This document shows positions 23,705 to 33,571 of a stretch of 64,000 nt of DNA, in pieces. The DNA is taken from NCBI GenBank assembly GCA_015062235.1, contig SUUZ01000002.1:124001-188000 (forward strand). The letters run 5' to 3'. The DNA is from Alphaproteobacteria bacterium. Its GTDB lineage: Bacteria; Pseudomonadota; Alphaproteobacteria; RF32; CAG-239. The position numbers and the translations under genes were made by a program. Position 1 is the first letter of the stretch, and each line of letters starts with the position of its first letter. The notes under the pieces were generated by a model that worked only from the letters and a program-made list of their open reading frames with translations, was not told the DNA's origin and did no database searches.

Positions 23705-26700
23705 ATGTTTTCACGAATTTTTATTGAGCGTCCGCGCTTTGCGATGGTAGTTTCTATCGTACTATCAATAGCGGGTCTTATTTCCGTATTTTCTTTGCCT
23801 ATTGCTCTGTATCCAGAAATTACCCCTCCTGAAATTGTTGTTTCTGCTACGTACCCTGGAGCATCGGCTGAAGTTGTTGCTCGTACGATTGGTATTCCTC
23901 TAGAAGAACAAATCAATGGCGTTGAAGATATGATATATATGTCTTCATCTTCGGAAGATTCGTCTTATCAGCTTACGGTAACATTTAAAGTTGGTATTGA
24001 TTCTGATATGGCTCAAGTTAAAGTCCAAAACCGTATACAACAAGCCCTCTCAAAATTACCAACTGAAGTACAGCGCCAAGGATTGAGGGTTATGCGCCGT
24101 TCTTCTAATATTTTGGGTTTTATTTCGGTATATTCCCCAGATAATAGCTGGACTAATCAAGAATTAAGCGACTTTGTGCAAAATAATATGAAAAATAACC
24201 TTGGTCGTGTTGATGGTGTGGGCGAAGTTAATATTTATTCGGCTCGTTTAAGTATGCGTGTTTGGTTAGATGCTGATAAAATTGCCGCATTAAACTTACC
24301 TATAGAAAAAATTACCTCTGCTATTGAAGGACAAAATTATCAACCATCTCTTGGTAAAGTTGGTGCAATGCCTGGTGATGGTAAACAACAAATGGTCTAT
24401 TCTTTACAAACAAAAGGACGTGTAAACGAGGTTGAAGATTTTTCAGATATCATAGTGCGTACAGCTGAAGATGGCGGTTTGGTTCGTCTAAAAGATATTG
24501 CTCGCATTGAAATTGGCGAAGAAAGTTATAGAGGCACTTCTCGTTATAATGGTGTGCCAAACGTAGCTATTGCTATCAATCAGCTTACAGGCGCTAATGC
24601 TTTAGATGCAATGAAAAATCTTAAAGCTGAACTAAAACGTATGAAAGCAACATTTCCAGAAGGTGTTGATTACCTTATTGGTTATGATTCCACCGAATAT
24701 ATTAGTGCATCTATTGAAGAAGTTGTCTTAACCCTTGTTTTAACCTTTGCTTTGGTGGTTTTAGTTTGTTATGTATTTTTGCAAGATTGGCGTTCAACCT
24801 TAGTTCCTTCTTTAACTATTCCTGTATCATTACTAGCTACTTTTGCGGTAATGTTAGCTTTGGGATATAGCTTAAATATGTTGACATTATTTGGCTTGGT
24901 ACTTGCAATTGGTTTGGTGGTTGACGATGCTATTGTTGTGGTTGAACGTGTTTTGGCCTTGATGGAACAAGAAGGTTTAGCACCAAAAGAAGCTACAATT
25001 AAAGCTATGGAAGAAGTATCTGGTGCTATTGTTGCAACTACGCTTGTGTTGTTAGCAATTTTCGTTCCTGTCGGTTTTATGGGCGGTATTACTGGTAAAA
25101 TATATCAACAATTTGCCGTTTCGATTTCTCTTGCAGTGGTATTTTCATCAATCAATGCTTTAACCTTGTCGCCAGCATTGTGTGCAACAATCTTAAAGCC
25201 ATTTAAACTCAAAGAAAAAGGTCCTCTACATTGGTTTAACCTTGCCATGAATAAAGGTCGCGATACATACGCTGGCATTGTTGGTATTTTTGGTCGCAAA
25301 ATAGGTGTAGTTGCGGTGGTTTACTTTTTGGCATTATTAGTTATTGGTTTTATCTTAAACATCAGTCAAACAGCCTTCATTCCGTCCGAAGACCAAGGTG
25401 TTATTATGAGCAATATTCAATTACCCGAAGGTGCTTCACGTGAACGTACTCAGGCCTATATTGATAAGATTACGCCATTAATAATGAAAGAACCTGGTGT
25501 TAGTGAAGTTATGACTATTACTGGTGTTAGTATGATTGGTGGTACTGGCGAAAACGTAGGTATGGCTATTGTGGTGTTAAAACCATGGAACGAACGTAGC
25601 AAGGAAGAATATTCGACCAATATTTTGAATCGTCTTCGTGCTAAAATCGCCGCATTTCCAGATGCTGATGTCCAATTCTTTGAACCACCAGCTATTATGG
25701 GTCTTGGTATGAGTGGGGGTATGGATTTTCGTCTTCAATCACTTAATACAGATAATCCGCAAGCAATTGAACAAGCATTGATGTCAGTGCTTGGTCGTAT
25801 TAATGCTTTGCCAGAGGTATCTTATGCTTATACAACTTATACAGCTAAAACACCAAATATCTTTGTAGATATTGATCGTGTTAAGGCTGAAAGTATGAAG
25901 GTTGCCGTTGGTAGCATCTTTTCTACTATGCAGTTTTATCTTGGTTCGGCCTATATTAACGATGTAAACTTTGGTACTCAGGTAAACAAAGTTATGGTAC
26001 AAGCCGATTGGAAAAACCGCAAAGACGTTGAGTCATTGAAAAATATTCATGTTCAAAATCAAGATGGTGAAATGGTACCTCTTGGTAGTGTGGTAACTTT
26101 AAGCAAGATATTATCTCCTCGTGTGGTTACTCGTTATAATCAATACCCATCAGCAACTATTACAGCTGTTCAAAATCCAGCAGTTAGTACTGGTGAGGCT
26201 ATGGCTGCTGTTGAGAATCTTGGTAAAACACTACCTCAAGGTTTTGGTTATGAATGGTCTGGTATTAGCTATCAAGAGAAAAACTCTCAAGGACAGATTG
26301 GTTTCTTGATTTGTTTGGCTGTTTTGTTTGGCTATTTATTCCTTGTTGCTCAATATGAAAGTTGGGTTACACCGTTACCTGTGCTAACATCAGTTGCGGT
26401 TGCAATGCTTGGTGCTTTAGCAGGGTTGTTTGTGACTGGATTGCCTTTAAGTATTTATGCTCAGTTGGGTTTAATTTTGCTTGTTGGTCTGGCTGCTAAA
26501 AATGCCATTCTGATTGTGGAATTTGCCAAAGAAGATCACTTAAAGAATGGTTCATCATTAGTTAAATCAGCAATTGTTGGTACTAAAGAACGTTTTCGTG
26601 CTGTTTTGATGACTGCATTTACATTTATTTTAGGCGTATTTCCTATGATTGTGGCTACAGGTGCTGGTGCTTCAAGTCGTATCGCTATTGGTGTTCCTGT

Positions 26701-26818
26701 ATTTTATGGAATGTTATTAGGTACAGCATTAGGACTTATAGTCATTCCTCTTCTTTATATTTTGTTTGAAACAATTTATGAAAAAACAGTTGGTAAAAAC
26801 AAACAAGATAAAAACTAA
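23705..26818 (+). CDS. RND family multidrug efflux permease (AcrB/MexB-like)
   Basis: This proton-driven trimeric pump exports drugs, bile-like compounds or other amphiphiles. Its 1037 residues fit the HAE1 class. It has an N-terminal helix ([22 protein letters not shown]), large periplasmic loops after TM1 and TM7, and TM4 with the paired aspartates in [13 protein letters not shown] (about 405). The conserved Lys of TM10 lies in [14 protein letters not shown] (about 930). It starts two bases after the adaptor stop, and a terminator follows directly. Confidence 0.95.
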   Translation: MFSRIFIERPRFAMVVSIVLSIAGLISVFSLPIALYPEITPPEIVVSATYPGASAEVVARTIGIPLEEQINGVEDMIYMSSSSEDSSYQLTVTFKVGIDSDMAQVKVQNRIQQALSKLPTEVQRQGLRVMRRSSNILGFISVYSPDNSWTNQELSDFVQNNMKNNLGRVDGVGEVNIYSARLSMRVWLDADKIAALNLPIEKITSAIEGQNYQPSLGKVGAMPGDGKQQMVYSLQTKGRVNEVEDFSDIIVRTAEDGGLVRLKDIARIEIGEESYRGTSRYNGVPNVAIAINQLTGANALDAMKNLKAELKRMKATFPEGVDYLIGYDSTEYISASIEEVVLTLVLTFALVVLVCYVFLQDWRSTLVPSLTIPVSLLATFAVMLALGYSLNMLTLFGLVLAIGLVVDDAIVVVERVLALMEQEGLAPKEATIKAMEEVSGAIVATTLVLLAIFVPVGFMGGITGKIYQQFAVSISLAVVFSSINALTLSPALCATILKPFKLKEKGPLHWFNLAMNKGRDTYAGIVGIFGRKIGVVAVVYFLALLVIGFILNISQTAFIPSEDQGVIMSNIQLPEGASRERTQAYIDKITPLIMKEPGVSEVMTITGVSMIGGTGENVGMAIVVLKPWNERSKEEYSTNILNRLRAKIAAFPDADVQFFEPPAIMGLGMSGGMDFRLQSLNTDNPQAIEQALMSVLGRINALPEVSYAYTTYTAKTPNIFVDIDRVKAESMKVAVGSIFSTMQFYLGSAYINDVNFGTQVNKVMVQADWKNRKDVESLKNIHVQNQDGEMVPLGSVVTLSKILSPRVVTRYNQYPSATITAVQNPAVSTGEAMAAVENLGKTLPQGFGYEWSGISYQEKNSQGQIGFLICLAVLFGYLFLVAQYESWVTPLPVLTSVAVAMLGALAGLFVTGLPLSIYAQLGLILLVGLAAKNAILIVEFAKEDHLKNGSSLVKSAIVGTKERFRAVLMTAFTFILGVFPMIVATGAGASSRIAIGVPVFYGMLLGTALGLIVIPLLYILFETIYEKTVGKNKQDKN

Positions 26819-26820
26819 AA

Positions 26821-26848
26821 AAAAGCGTGCTAAGCACGCTTTTTTTTG
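26821..26848 (+). terminator. Terminator of the efflux operon
   Basis: AGCGTGC and GCACGCT with a 3-nt loop, followed by eight T residues. Confidence 0.88.
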
Positions 26849-26865
26849 TAACTTTTATAAAAAAC

Positions 26866-26894
26866 TTGTTGATGGCTTAAAATAATGTTACAAT
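26866..26894 (+). promoter_or_regulatory. Promoter of the 259-residue orphan gene
   Basis: TTGTTG (26866-26871) and TACAAT (26889-26894), 17 bp apart, 37 bp before the ATG. Confidence 0.5.
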
Positions 26895-26930
26895 AGCAGC
26901 ATAAAATAACATGGCAAAAGGTTCTTTATA

Positions 26931-27710
26931 ATGAATAAAAAAGAGCAACTTTTATTAAATGAAATTCAAAAAATTATCAACAAAGTATCTGAACGAGAAA
27001 TTGAGGTAAATGTATGCTTAACTTCGCGTCAACTAGATATAATTTCGCAATTAAACTATTTTTGCGTTCATAAGATACTTGATGATATAGAAGTAAGCAG
27101 AGATCCTCGCAAAATTACCTACAAAGCTAATCAAGAATTAAAATTGGCTTTAGTTGCTATGTGTTTAAGTGTAACACTAACCTCTCATCGTGCTAAAAGT
27201 ATTTATAACAAAGAATATTTTGAAAATAATATTTTAGTCGAAAATAGTACTACAAATTCTGCATTAATTACGTTTAATAAAATAGAAGACTTTATAGTCG
27301 ATAATGCGATAGATAGCGAACTTGTTTTTGATTGGATGATTTATCGTGACTTTAATAGTCGAGGTATTGCTACCCTTATAAATGAAAAAATGTGTGATTT
27401 TGAACTTGATGGTTATAGTGCTGGAGGATGTCCTGTTTATGAGTTTGCTCGTTTTCAAAGAAAATATTATGATTATAAGCGCCGTAAACAAAACAAAGAT
27501 AAAGAAAAAGCCCAAGATACATTTCGCAATGCCATCGTCCAGCAAGTAGCGTCTCAAATTACGGCTCAATCCTTGCTAAAGGGGCAAAATCCACTTGATT
27601 TAGTCAATATGCTTTTTGATTCTAAGGATTATGACAAAGCCCTAAAAGAAATATCTAAAATTACTACTAATGATGCTATAGAACAAAACAAAATTACATA
27701 TAAGCCTTAA
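26931..27710 (+). CDS. Hypothetical protein, 259 residues
   Basis: I do not recognise this protein. It looks soluble and mainly helical, without signal peptide or membrane helix. A basic, lysine-rich segment (YYDYKRRKQNKDKEKAQ, about 180-197) precedes a helical C-terminal part with repeated short Asp/Lys-rich helices (DSKDYDKALKEISK). The N-terminal part, KKEQLLLNEIQKIINKV, could form a coiled coil. It is monocistronic, with its own promoter and a terminator shared with lon. Confidence 0.7.
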   Translation: MNKKEQLLLNEIQKIINKVSEREIEVNVCLTSRQLDIISQLNYFCVHKILDDIEVSRDPRKITYKANQELKLALVAMCLSVTLTSHRAKSIYNKEYFENNILVENSTTNSALITFNKIEDFIVDNAIDSELVFDWMIYRDFNSRGIATLINEKMCDFELDGYSAGGCPVYEFARFQRKYYDYKRRKQNKDKEKAQDTFRNAIVQQVASQITAQSLLKGQNPLDLVNMLFDSKDYDKALKEISKITTNDAIEQNKITYKP

Positions 27711-27741
27711 AAAATAAGCCACTAAAAAGTGGCTTATTTTT
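27711..27741. terminator. Bidirectional terminator between the orphan gene and lon
   Basis: AAAATAAGCCACT and AGTGGCTTATTTT form a 13-bp stem with an AAAA loop. Confidence 0.87.
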
Positions 27742-27751
27742 GGCTATTTTA

Positions 27752-30064
27752 TTATTTACTTAAAGCTATTTTTAAAACTTCTTGCGCAGTTGAAACTGGT
27801 ATTATATGTAATCCTTCTTTAACATTATCAGGAATTTCAGCCAGATCCTTTTCATTATCTTTAGGAATAATTACTGTTTTGATACCACCACGCAAAGCTG
27901 AAAGTAATTTTTCTTTCAAACCGCCTATCGGTAGCACCCTACCCTGCAAAGTAATTTCGCCTGTCATCGCAACGTCTTTTTTTACAGGTGTTTTGGTAAA
28001 TACTGAAACAAGAGTTGTATACATAGCAATACCTGCTGATGGTCCGTCTTTTGGTGTTGCTCCTTCTGGAACATGAACATGAATATCTGTTTTATCAAAC
28101 ATATCAACGTCAATTCCAAGTTCTGCCGAATGTGAACGAACAACCGAATAAGCTGTTTCAATAGATTCCTTCATAACATCACCGAGTTTACCAGTCTGTT
28201 TAACTACGCCCTTACCTGGCATATCAACAGCTTCAATAAACAAGATGTCACCACCGACCTCAGTCCAAGCAAGTCCTGTTGTTACACCTATTTGATCTTG
28301 CTTTTCTGCTTCACCAAAACGATACTTAATAACTCCCAAATATTTGTTCAGATTTTCTGAATTAACAACAATGGTCTTTCCTTGACAATCCTTATCAAGC
28401 AAAATTTCTTTGACTGCTTTGCGTGCAATAGTTGACAATTCGCGCTCAAGATTTCTAACCCCTGCTTCACGAGTATAATAACGAATAATGTCACGAATTG
28501 CGTCATCACAGATAGTTAATTCTTTGTCTTTGACTGCATTTTCTTTAAATATTTTCGGTATCAAGTGGCGTTTAGAAATTTCGACCTTTTCGTCTTCGGT
28601 ATAACCAGAAAGTCGTATGATTTCCATTCTATCAAGCAATGGTCTTGGCATATCAAGAGAATTTGCTGTAGTAACAAACATTACATCAGACAAATCATAA
28701 TCTAATTCTAGGTAGTGATCATTAAAAGTTGCATTTTGCTCAGGATCAAGAACTTCTAATAATGCAGAACTAGGATCTCCACGATAATCATTACCAAGTT
28801 TATCAATCTCATCAAATAAAAATAGAGGATTGGTTGTGCCAGCTTTTTTCATGCCTTTTATTACTTTACCTGGCATCGAACCAATATAGGTACGACGGTG
28901 TCCTCTGATTTCGGCTTCATCACGCATTCCGCCTAAAGATGTGCGAACAAATGAACGACCTGTAGCTTTGGCAATTGATTTACCTAAAGATGTTTTACCA
29001 ACACCAGGAGGACCAACAAGACATAATATTGGACCACGTACTTTGTCTGAACGTGATTGTACCGCTAAAAATTCAATAATACGTTCTTTGACTTTATCTA
29101 AACCATAATGGTCTGCATCAAGAACATCTAGTGCATATTGCAAATCACGATTAACTTTAGAACGTTTTTTCCAAGGAATATCTAACACCCAATCCAGATA
29201 ATTACGTACAACCGTAGCCTCGGCTGAATTTGGTCCCATATTTTTGAGTTTTTTAACCTCTGCTAAAGCTTTTTCTTTAGCTTCTTTTGATAGTTTGGTT
29301 GCTTCAATTTTTTTCATATAGCTTGAAATTTCGTCTTCATCTTCATCACCTAGTTCTTTTTGGATTGCCTTCATTTGCTCGTTTAGATAATATTCTTTTT
29401 GGCTTTTTTCCATTTGCTTTCTAACACGATTTCTGATACGATTTTCAACTTCTAACATGGTGATTTCTGCATCCATAAAACCTAGTAACATTTCGAATCG
29501 TTCTGCTAGCGATTTACCCTCTAACAAAGCTTGCTTATCAGCTATTTTAAGTGACAAATGAGATGCTATGGTATCGGCTAGTTTAGTATGATCATCAATC
29601 TGACTTACAGAAACTAAAACCTCTGGTGGTGTTTTCTTTGATAATTTTACATATTCTTCAAATTGTGATAAAACAGCCCTAACAATTCCTTCTATTTCAG
29701 GATTATCTTCTTCAACATCTGGCAAAACTGTTATTTCAGCTTCGATCATATCTTCTTTAGATGTAATATTTTCAAGATTAACACGTTCAAGACCTTCTAT
29801 AAGAGCTTTGACGGTGCCATCGGGAAGCCTTAATAACTGTAAAACTGTTCCTAACGTACCAACATGAAATATATCATCTGATGTAGGATCTTCAATTGAA
29901 GGATCTTTTTGAGTAACCAAAACAACATTTTGGTCATTATCTACAGCCTTTTGTAAAGCATTAATTGATTTGCTACGTCCAACAAAAAGAGGAACTATCA
30001 TTTTAGGATAAACAACTATATCACGTAATGGAAGCAAGGGAAACGTTTCTTTTTTTACAGCCAT
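27752..30064 (-). CDS. lon: ATP-dependent protease Lon
   Basis: Lon degrades misfolded and specific regulatory proteins in the cytoplasm. Domains in order: substrate-recognition N-domain (about 10-200), a helical coiled region, AAA+ module with Walker A GPPGVGKT (about 354) and FLFDEID (about 418), then the protease domain. The protease has the catalytic Ser in KDGPSAG (about 679) and Lys in GGLKEK (about 720), counted from the track start. The track start is GTG; ATG 30064 (MAVKKETFPLLPLRD) has AGGTG upstream and is preferred. Length, 770 residues, is normal. The promoter has heat-shock-like features. Confidence 0.97.
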   Translation of the reverse strand: MAVKKETFPLLPLRDIVVYPKMIVPLFVGRSKSINALQKAVDNDQNVVLVTQKDPSIEDPTSDDIFHVGTLGTVLQLLRLPDGTVKALIEGLERVNLENITSKEDMIEAEITVLPDVEEDNPEIEGIVRAVLSQFEEYVKLSKKTPPEVLVSVSQIDDHTKLADTIASHLSLKIADKQALLEGKSLAERFEMLLGFMDAEITMLEVENRIRNRVRKQMEKSQKEYYLNEQMKAIQKELGDEDEDEISSYMKKIEATKLSKEAKEKALAEVKKLKNMGPNSAEATVVRNYLDWVLDIPWKKRSKVNRDLQYALDVLDADHYGLDKVKERIIEFLAVQSRSDKVRGPILCLVGPPGVGKTSLGKSIAKATGRSFVRTSLGGMRDEAEIRGHRRTYIGSMPGKVIKGMKKAGTTNPLFLFDEIDKLGNDYRGDPSSALLEVLDPEQNATFNDHYLELDYDLSDVMFVTTANSLDMPRPLLDRMEIIRLSGYTEDEKVEISKRHLIPKIFKENAVKDKELTICDDAIRDIIRYYTREAGVRNLERELSTIARKAVKEILLDKDCQGKTIVVNSENLNKYLGVIKYRFGEAEKQDQIGVTTGLAWTEVGGDILFIEAVDMPGKGVVKQTGKLGDVMKESIETAYSVVRSHSAELGIDVDMFDKTDIHVHVPEGATPKDGPSAGIAMYTTLVSVFTKTPVKKDVAMTGEITLQGRVLPIGGLKEKLLSALRGGIKTVIIPKDNEKDLAEIPDNVKEGLHIIPVSTAQEVLKIALSK

Positions 30065-30103
30065 TTTAAGCACCTGTTTTAATTATTTTATTATTACTAC
30101 TTT

Positions 30104-30132
30104 TATATAGGATATGATTTTGGTTTTAGCAA
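30104..30132 (-). promoter_or_regulatory. lon promoter, possibly heat-shock (RpoH) type
   Basis: On the minus strand TTGCTA (30127-30132) and TATATA (30104-30109) are 17 bp apart. The -10 side reads CCTATATA, close to the RpoH element CCCATNT, and the -35 side has TTGCTAA; lon is commonly RpoH-controlled. Confidence 0.45.
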
Positions 30133-30234
30133 CCTCTGATGTATCATCTTTTGCCACAAACGATAGTTTTCATCAATCTAGCAAATGTTTAATCCACAAA
30201 AAAAACTGTGTAATAAATAGTATTTGCGATTTTT

Positions 30235-30263
30235 ATAACAAAATTTTATAAGTATATTATAAT
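30235..30263 (+). promoter_or_regulatory. Promoter of the fliN-like/lipid A operon
   Basis: ATAACA (30235-30240) followed after 17 bp by a perfect TATAAT (30258-30263). Confidence 0.5.
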
Positions 30264-30299
30264 AAATTTGGTTTTGTGTCTGATGGAGATTAGATTGTA

Positions 30300-30548
30300 A
30301 TGGCTGTTAGGAATAAACAAGCTTATTCAAGTGAAGAAATTGATGTTGATGTTTCAGTTACCTTGGGAACAGCAAACTTGAGAGTTTATCAACTTTTAAG
30401 GCTTGGACGTGGTGCGGTTGTAGAGCTTGATCGTAATATTGGTGATGAAGTAGACATCTTTGTTAATGATGTTTTGATTGGACATGGTGAAGTTGTTGTT
30501 ACTGAAAATGATACGATTGGTATAAGTGTTACAGATACTAGGCCATAA
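30300..30548 (+). CDS. fliN: Short FliN/SpoA-domain protein (flagellar motor switch type)
   Basis: FliN forms the lower C-ring of the flagellar switch with FliM and binds export-apparatus components. All 82 residues are essentially one SpoA domain: DVSVTLGTANLRVYQLLRLGRG, VVELDRNIGDEVDIFVND and a final GEVVVTENDTIGISVTD. The N-terminal extension of most FliN proteins is missing. GGAG lies about 12 nt before the ATG. No other flagellar gene is in the window; instead it is 5 bp upstream of an acyltransferase gene and leads a lipid A operon. A non-flagellar role cannot be excluded. Confidence 0.75.
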   Translation: MAVRNKQAYSSEEIDVDVSVTLGTANLRVYQLLRLGRGAVVELDRNIGDEVDIFVNDVLIGHGEVVVTENDTIGISVTDTRP

Positions 30549-30553
30549 AGAAT

Positions 30554-31309
30554 ATGAAATTAATGAATATGCGAACTTTTTTGAAGACTAAATTTAAACA
30601 AATTCTCAAATCAACAGCGGTTATCCGCTGTTTGGCGTTTTTGATATTTGTGTATTCAAAATTTGTTGGCATTACTTGTAAATGGCGCTTTGAGGGGCTT
30701 GATAAGACATTAGAAGCCACCAAAGATAAAAATGCAATTTGGATTTCGTGGCATTCTAGAGCTACGATGATGCCTTTTTTTTGGAACAAATATGTAAAAC
30801 GTAGAATGTCAGCGCTTGTATCCCCACACCAAGATGGGCAAATTATTGCTAATTTTTTGAAGTGGTTTGGAATTACCCCTATTAACGGTTCGACTAATGA
30901 AAATCCTAGACAGAGTGCTTTGAGCCTAATGCGTGATTTGGTTGATGGAGCAGATTTGTTCATATCGCCAGATGGACCTCGTGGCCCAAGAATGAGGATG
31001 AAAAAATCGCCAATTTATTTTGCTAAAAAAACAGGAAAACCTATCGTTTTTGTTTCTTTTAGTGATAGTAATGCTTTGATTATCGAAAAAGCTTGGGACA
31101 AGATGATGGTTGCCCTGCCCTTTGGTAAAGGATTTTTTGTTTTTAGTGAACCTATATATGTTCCTAATGATGCAAATGATGAGGAATTGGAAAAATATAG
31201 GCAAAAATTGGAAGATATCGCTAACAATCTTTCAATCAAATGTGATGAAGCTGTAGGAAGAAAAGCTATAATGCCTGCCGATATTAATGACTATAAAAGG
31301 AAAAAATAA
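30554..31309 (+). CDS. DUF374-family lysophospholipid/lipid A-type acyltransferase
   Basis: This 251-residue inner-membrane-associated acyltransferase has an N-terminal hydrophobic stretch (VIRCLAFLIFVYSKFVGI). The catalytic His is in ISWHSRATMMPFF near residue 72, and the SPDGPRGPRMRMK motif is near 140. DUF374 proteins sit next to waaA and lpxK in many alphaproteobacteria and are thought to act in lipid A or phospholipid assembly. Its TAA stop overlaps the waaA ATG (TAATG), suggesting coupling. Several in-frame ATGs lie near the start; I kept the first. Confidence 0.85.
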   Translation: MKLMNMRTFLKTKFKQILKSTAVIRCLAFLIFVYSKFVGITCKWRFEGLDKTLEATKDKNAIWISWHSRATMMPFFWNKYVKRRMSALVSPHQDGQIIANFLKWFGITPINGSTNENPRQSALSLMRDLVDGADLFISPDGPRGPRMRMKKSPIYFAKKTGKPIVFVSFSDSNALIIEKAWDKMMVALPFGKGFFVFSEPIYVPNDANDEELEKYRQKLEDIANNLSIKCDEAVGRKAIMPADINDYKRKK

Positions 31310-32568
31310 TGTTTATAAAAATATATAATGCCTTAATCACTATATTATATCCTTTGGTAATTAAAGGCTATATCAATAAGCGTAAACACATTGGAAAAGA
31401 AGATGTAAATCGTTTTAATGAACGAATCGGTAGGCCAAAGAAAGAACGTCCAGAAGGAAAATTATTTTGGTTGCATGGAGCTTCGGTTGGCGAATCGATT
31501 TCGATGCTTCCATTAATTAATAAAATTTTAGAAACATATCCAGACTCTCATGTTATGGTAACAACGGGAACTGTTACATCTGCTGATGTTATGCAAAAGC
31601 GTTTGCCAGAACGAGCTTTTCATCAATTTATCCCTATAGATAATCCTATTTTTACAACTCGCTTTGTTAAATATTGGCACCCTGATGTGGCATTGTGGTT
31701 TGAGTCAGAATTTTGGCCTGCAGTATTGTCATCAATCAAACGTAAAAATATTCCTCTTATTTTGATTAATGGACGCATATCAAACAAAACATTCAAGCGT
31801 TGGCAACAATTTGATTTTGTATGTAAAGAATTGTTAGGATGTTTTACAATGTGTTTGGGGCAATCTGAGGAAGATGCTTATCGCTTGAGAGTTTTGGGAG
31901 CTAAAGAGTCTGTGTGCTTAGGCAACCTAAAATATGCGGGACTTCCTTTGCCTATTGATGAAAAAGCAAAAAAAGATTTATTAAAACAAATTGGTAATCG
32001 TAAACTATGGTTAGCAAGTTCTACCCATGATGATGAGGAAATTAGAATTGCCAAAGTTCATAAACGCCTAAAGGAAAAGTTTCCCGATTTATTAACAATT
32101 ATTGTTCCTCGTCATCCTAATCGTGGAGCTGAGGTAGCAGAAGAAATTAATAAACTAGATCTAACAACAGCTTTGCGTTCTAAAGGTGAAAAACTAACAA
32201 CAAAAACTGATGTTTATATTGGTGATACTATCGGTGAGATGGGATTGTGGTATAGTATTGCAAAAATTGTGTTTATTGGTGGTTCGTTAATTCCACATGG
32301 AGGACAAAACTTTATAGAACCGTCTCGTGTACGTGATGCTGTTTTGGTTGGACCTCATATGCATAACTTTACTGATGCGATGAATAGAGCTAAAAAGGCG
32401 GATGCCGTTATGCAAGTAACTGATACTTTAGAATTGCAAGAAATGTTAGAACAGCTTTTGGATAATGAAAATTTACTAGAGGCAAAATGTTCTTTGGCTT
32501 ATAATTGGGCTACTAGCGAAACCAAAGTTCTTGACGGTATAATGGATAAAATTAAGGCTTATTTTTAG
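31309..32568 (+). CDS. waaA: 3-deoxy-D-manno-octulosonic acid (Kdo) transferase
   Basis: WaaA (KdtA) transfers Kdo from CMP-Kdo to the lipid A precursor at the cytoplasmic face of the inner membrane. It has an N-terminal membrane anchor, FWLHGASVGESISMLPLI near residue 55 (containing the catalytic Glu of GT30 enzymes), and the C-terminal GGSLIPHGGQNFIEPS near residue 325. Length, 419 residues, is typical. It overlaps the acyltransferase stop and is two bases from lpxK, so it is part of a tight lipid A operon. Confidence 0.95.
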   Translation: MFIKIYNALITILYPLVIKGYINKRKHIGKEDVNRFNERIGRPKKERPEGKLFWLHGASVGESISMLPLINKILETYPDSHVMVTTGTVTSADVMQKRLPERAFHQFIPIDNPIFTTRFVKYWHPDVALWFESEFWPAVLSSIKRKNIPLILINGRISNKTFKRWQQFDFVCKELLGCFTMCLGQSEEDAYRLRVLGAKESVCLGNLKYAGLPLPIDEKAKKDLLKQIGNRKLWLASSTHDDEEIRIAKVHKRLKEKFPDLLTIIVPRHPNRGAEVAEEINKLDLTTALRSKGEKLTTKTDVYIGDTIGEMGLWYSIAKIVFIGGSLIPHGGQNFIEPSRVRDAVLVGPHMHNFTDAMNRAKKADAVMQVTDTLELQEMLEQLLDNENLLEAKCSLAYNWATSETKVLDGIMDKIKAYF

Positions 32569-32570
32569 AC

Positions 32571-33518
32571 ATGAAAACACCAAAGCATTGGCAAACTGAT
32601 AATCTTTTAGCTAGGATTTTATATCCTTTGGGATGTTTATATGCTTTGGCTACATTTCTTAGATTAAAATTGATAAAACCGCAAAAGGTTAATGTTCCTG
32701 TCGTTTGTATTGGTAATTTGACGGCTGGAGGAAGTGGCAAAACTCCTGTGGCAATTAGTATTGCTAAAATACTAAAGTCGATGAAAAAAAATCCATTTTT
32801 TGTTAGTCGGGGATATGGTGGAAAGCTTTGTGATGTATTGGTAAATCCTGAAGTGCATCACCCCCATGAAGTCGGTGACGAGCCTTTGTTATTAGCCAAA
32901 GCGGCTAGTGTTGTTGTAAATTATAAACGCGTTGAAGCTGCTCAAAAGGCTGTTAATAATGGCGCAGATATTATTATTATGGACGATGGTTTCCAGAATC
33001 CTAAATTGTTTAAAGATAAATCATTGCTAGTTATTGATGGAAATGTAGGTTTGGGCAATATGATGCCTATTCCTGCTGGTCCTATGCGTGAATTTATGCA
33101 ACAAGGTATTAAAAGAGCTAATGCGGTTGTGTTGTTGGGCGAAGATAAAACTGGCATTTTAGCTAAAATAAATAATTTGCCTGTATTTCGAGGCACTATT
33201 GAGCCTATTAAACCCATTTTTATCAAACAAAATACTATTGCTTTTGCAGGAATTGGAAGACCGCAAAAATTTTATCAAACACTTAAAGAATGTGGAGCTA
33301 ATATTGTAAAAACCTTTGATTTTGCTGATCATCATTTTTACAACGTTAATGAGCTTAATTCTTTAATTAATGAAGCTAAAAAGCTTGATGCTGAAATATT
33401 TACAACAACAAAAGATTGGGTAAAAATACCTATAGAATTACGCAAATATTTTAGAGTTTTGGAAATAGTTGTAGAATGGCAAGATGAAGATGCTGTTAGA
33501 GAATTTTTGCTAAATTAA
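32571..33518 (+). CDS. lpxK: Tetraacyldisaccharide 4'-kinase LpxK
   Basis: LpxK phosphorylates the 4' position of the lipid A disaccharide. An N-terminal amphipathic/hydrophobic anchor is followed by the P-loop VCIGNLTAGGSGKTPVA (about 44-60). SRGYGG lies at about 80, GDEPLLLA near 103 and MDDGFQNPKL near 140. Length, 315 residues, fits. It ends a four-gene operon (fliN-like, acyltransferase, waaA, lpxK) and converges with the aldo/keto reductase at a shared terminator. Confidence 0.95.
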   Translation: MKTPKHWQTDNLLARILYPLGCLYALATFLRLKLIKPQKVNVPVVCIGNLTAGGSGKTPVAISIAKILKSMKKNPFFVSRGYGGKLCDVLVNPEVHHPHEVGDEPLLLAKAASVVVNYKRVEAAQKAVNNGADIIIMDDGFQNPKLFKDKSLLVIDGNVGLGNMMPIPAGPMREFMQQGIKRANAVVLLGEDKTGILAKINNLPVFRGTIEPIKPIFIKQNTIAFAGIGRPQKFYQTLKECGANIVKTFDFADHHFYNVNELNSLINEAKKLDAEIFTTTKDWVKIPIELRKYFRVLEIVVEWQDEDAVREFLLN

Positions 33519-33540
33519 TCTGGTAGTTAATTAACAAACT

Positions 33541-33571
33541 AAAGGGGCTTAATCAATAAAGCCCCTTTTAA
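33541..33571. terminator. Bidirectional terminator after lpxK
   Basis: AAAGGGGCTT and AAGCCCCTTT, 8-nt loop, A/T runs on both sides. Confidence 0.87.

Noticed and set aside
24000-26309. Small antisense ORFs within the RND permease gene
   Set aside because: No ribosome binding sites or recognisable products; these are shadows of the permease frame.
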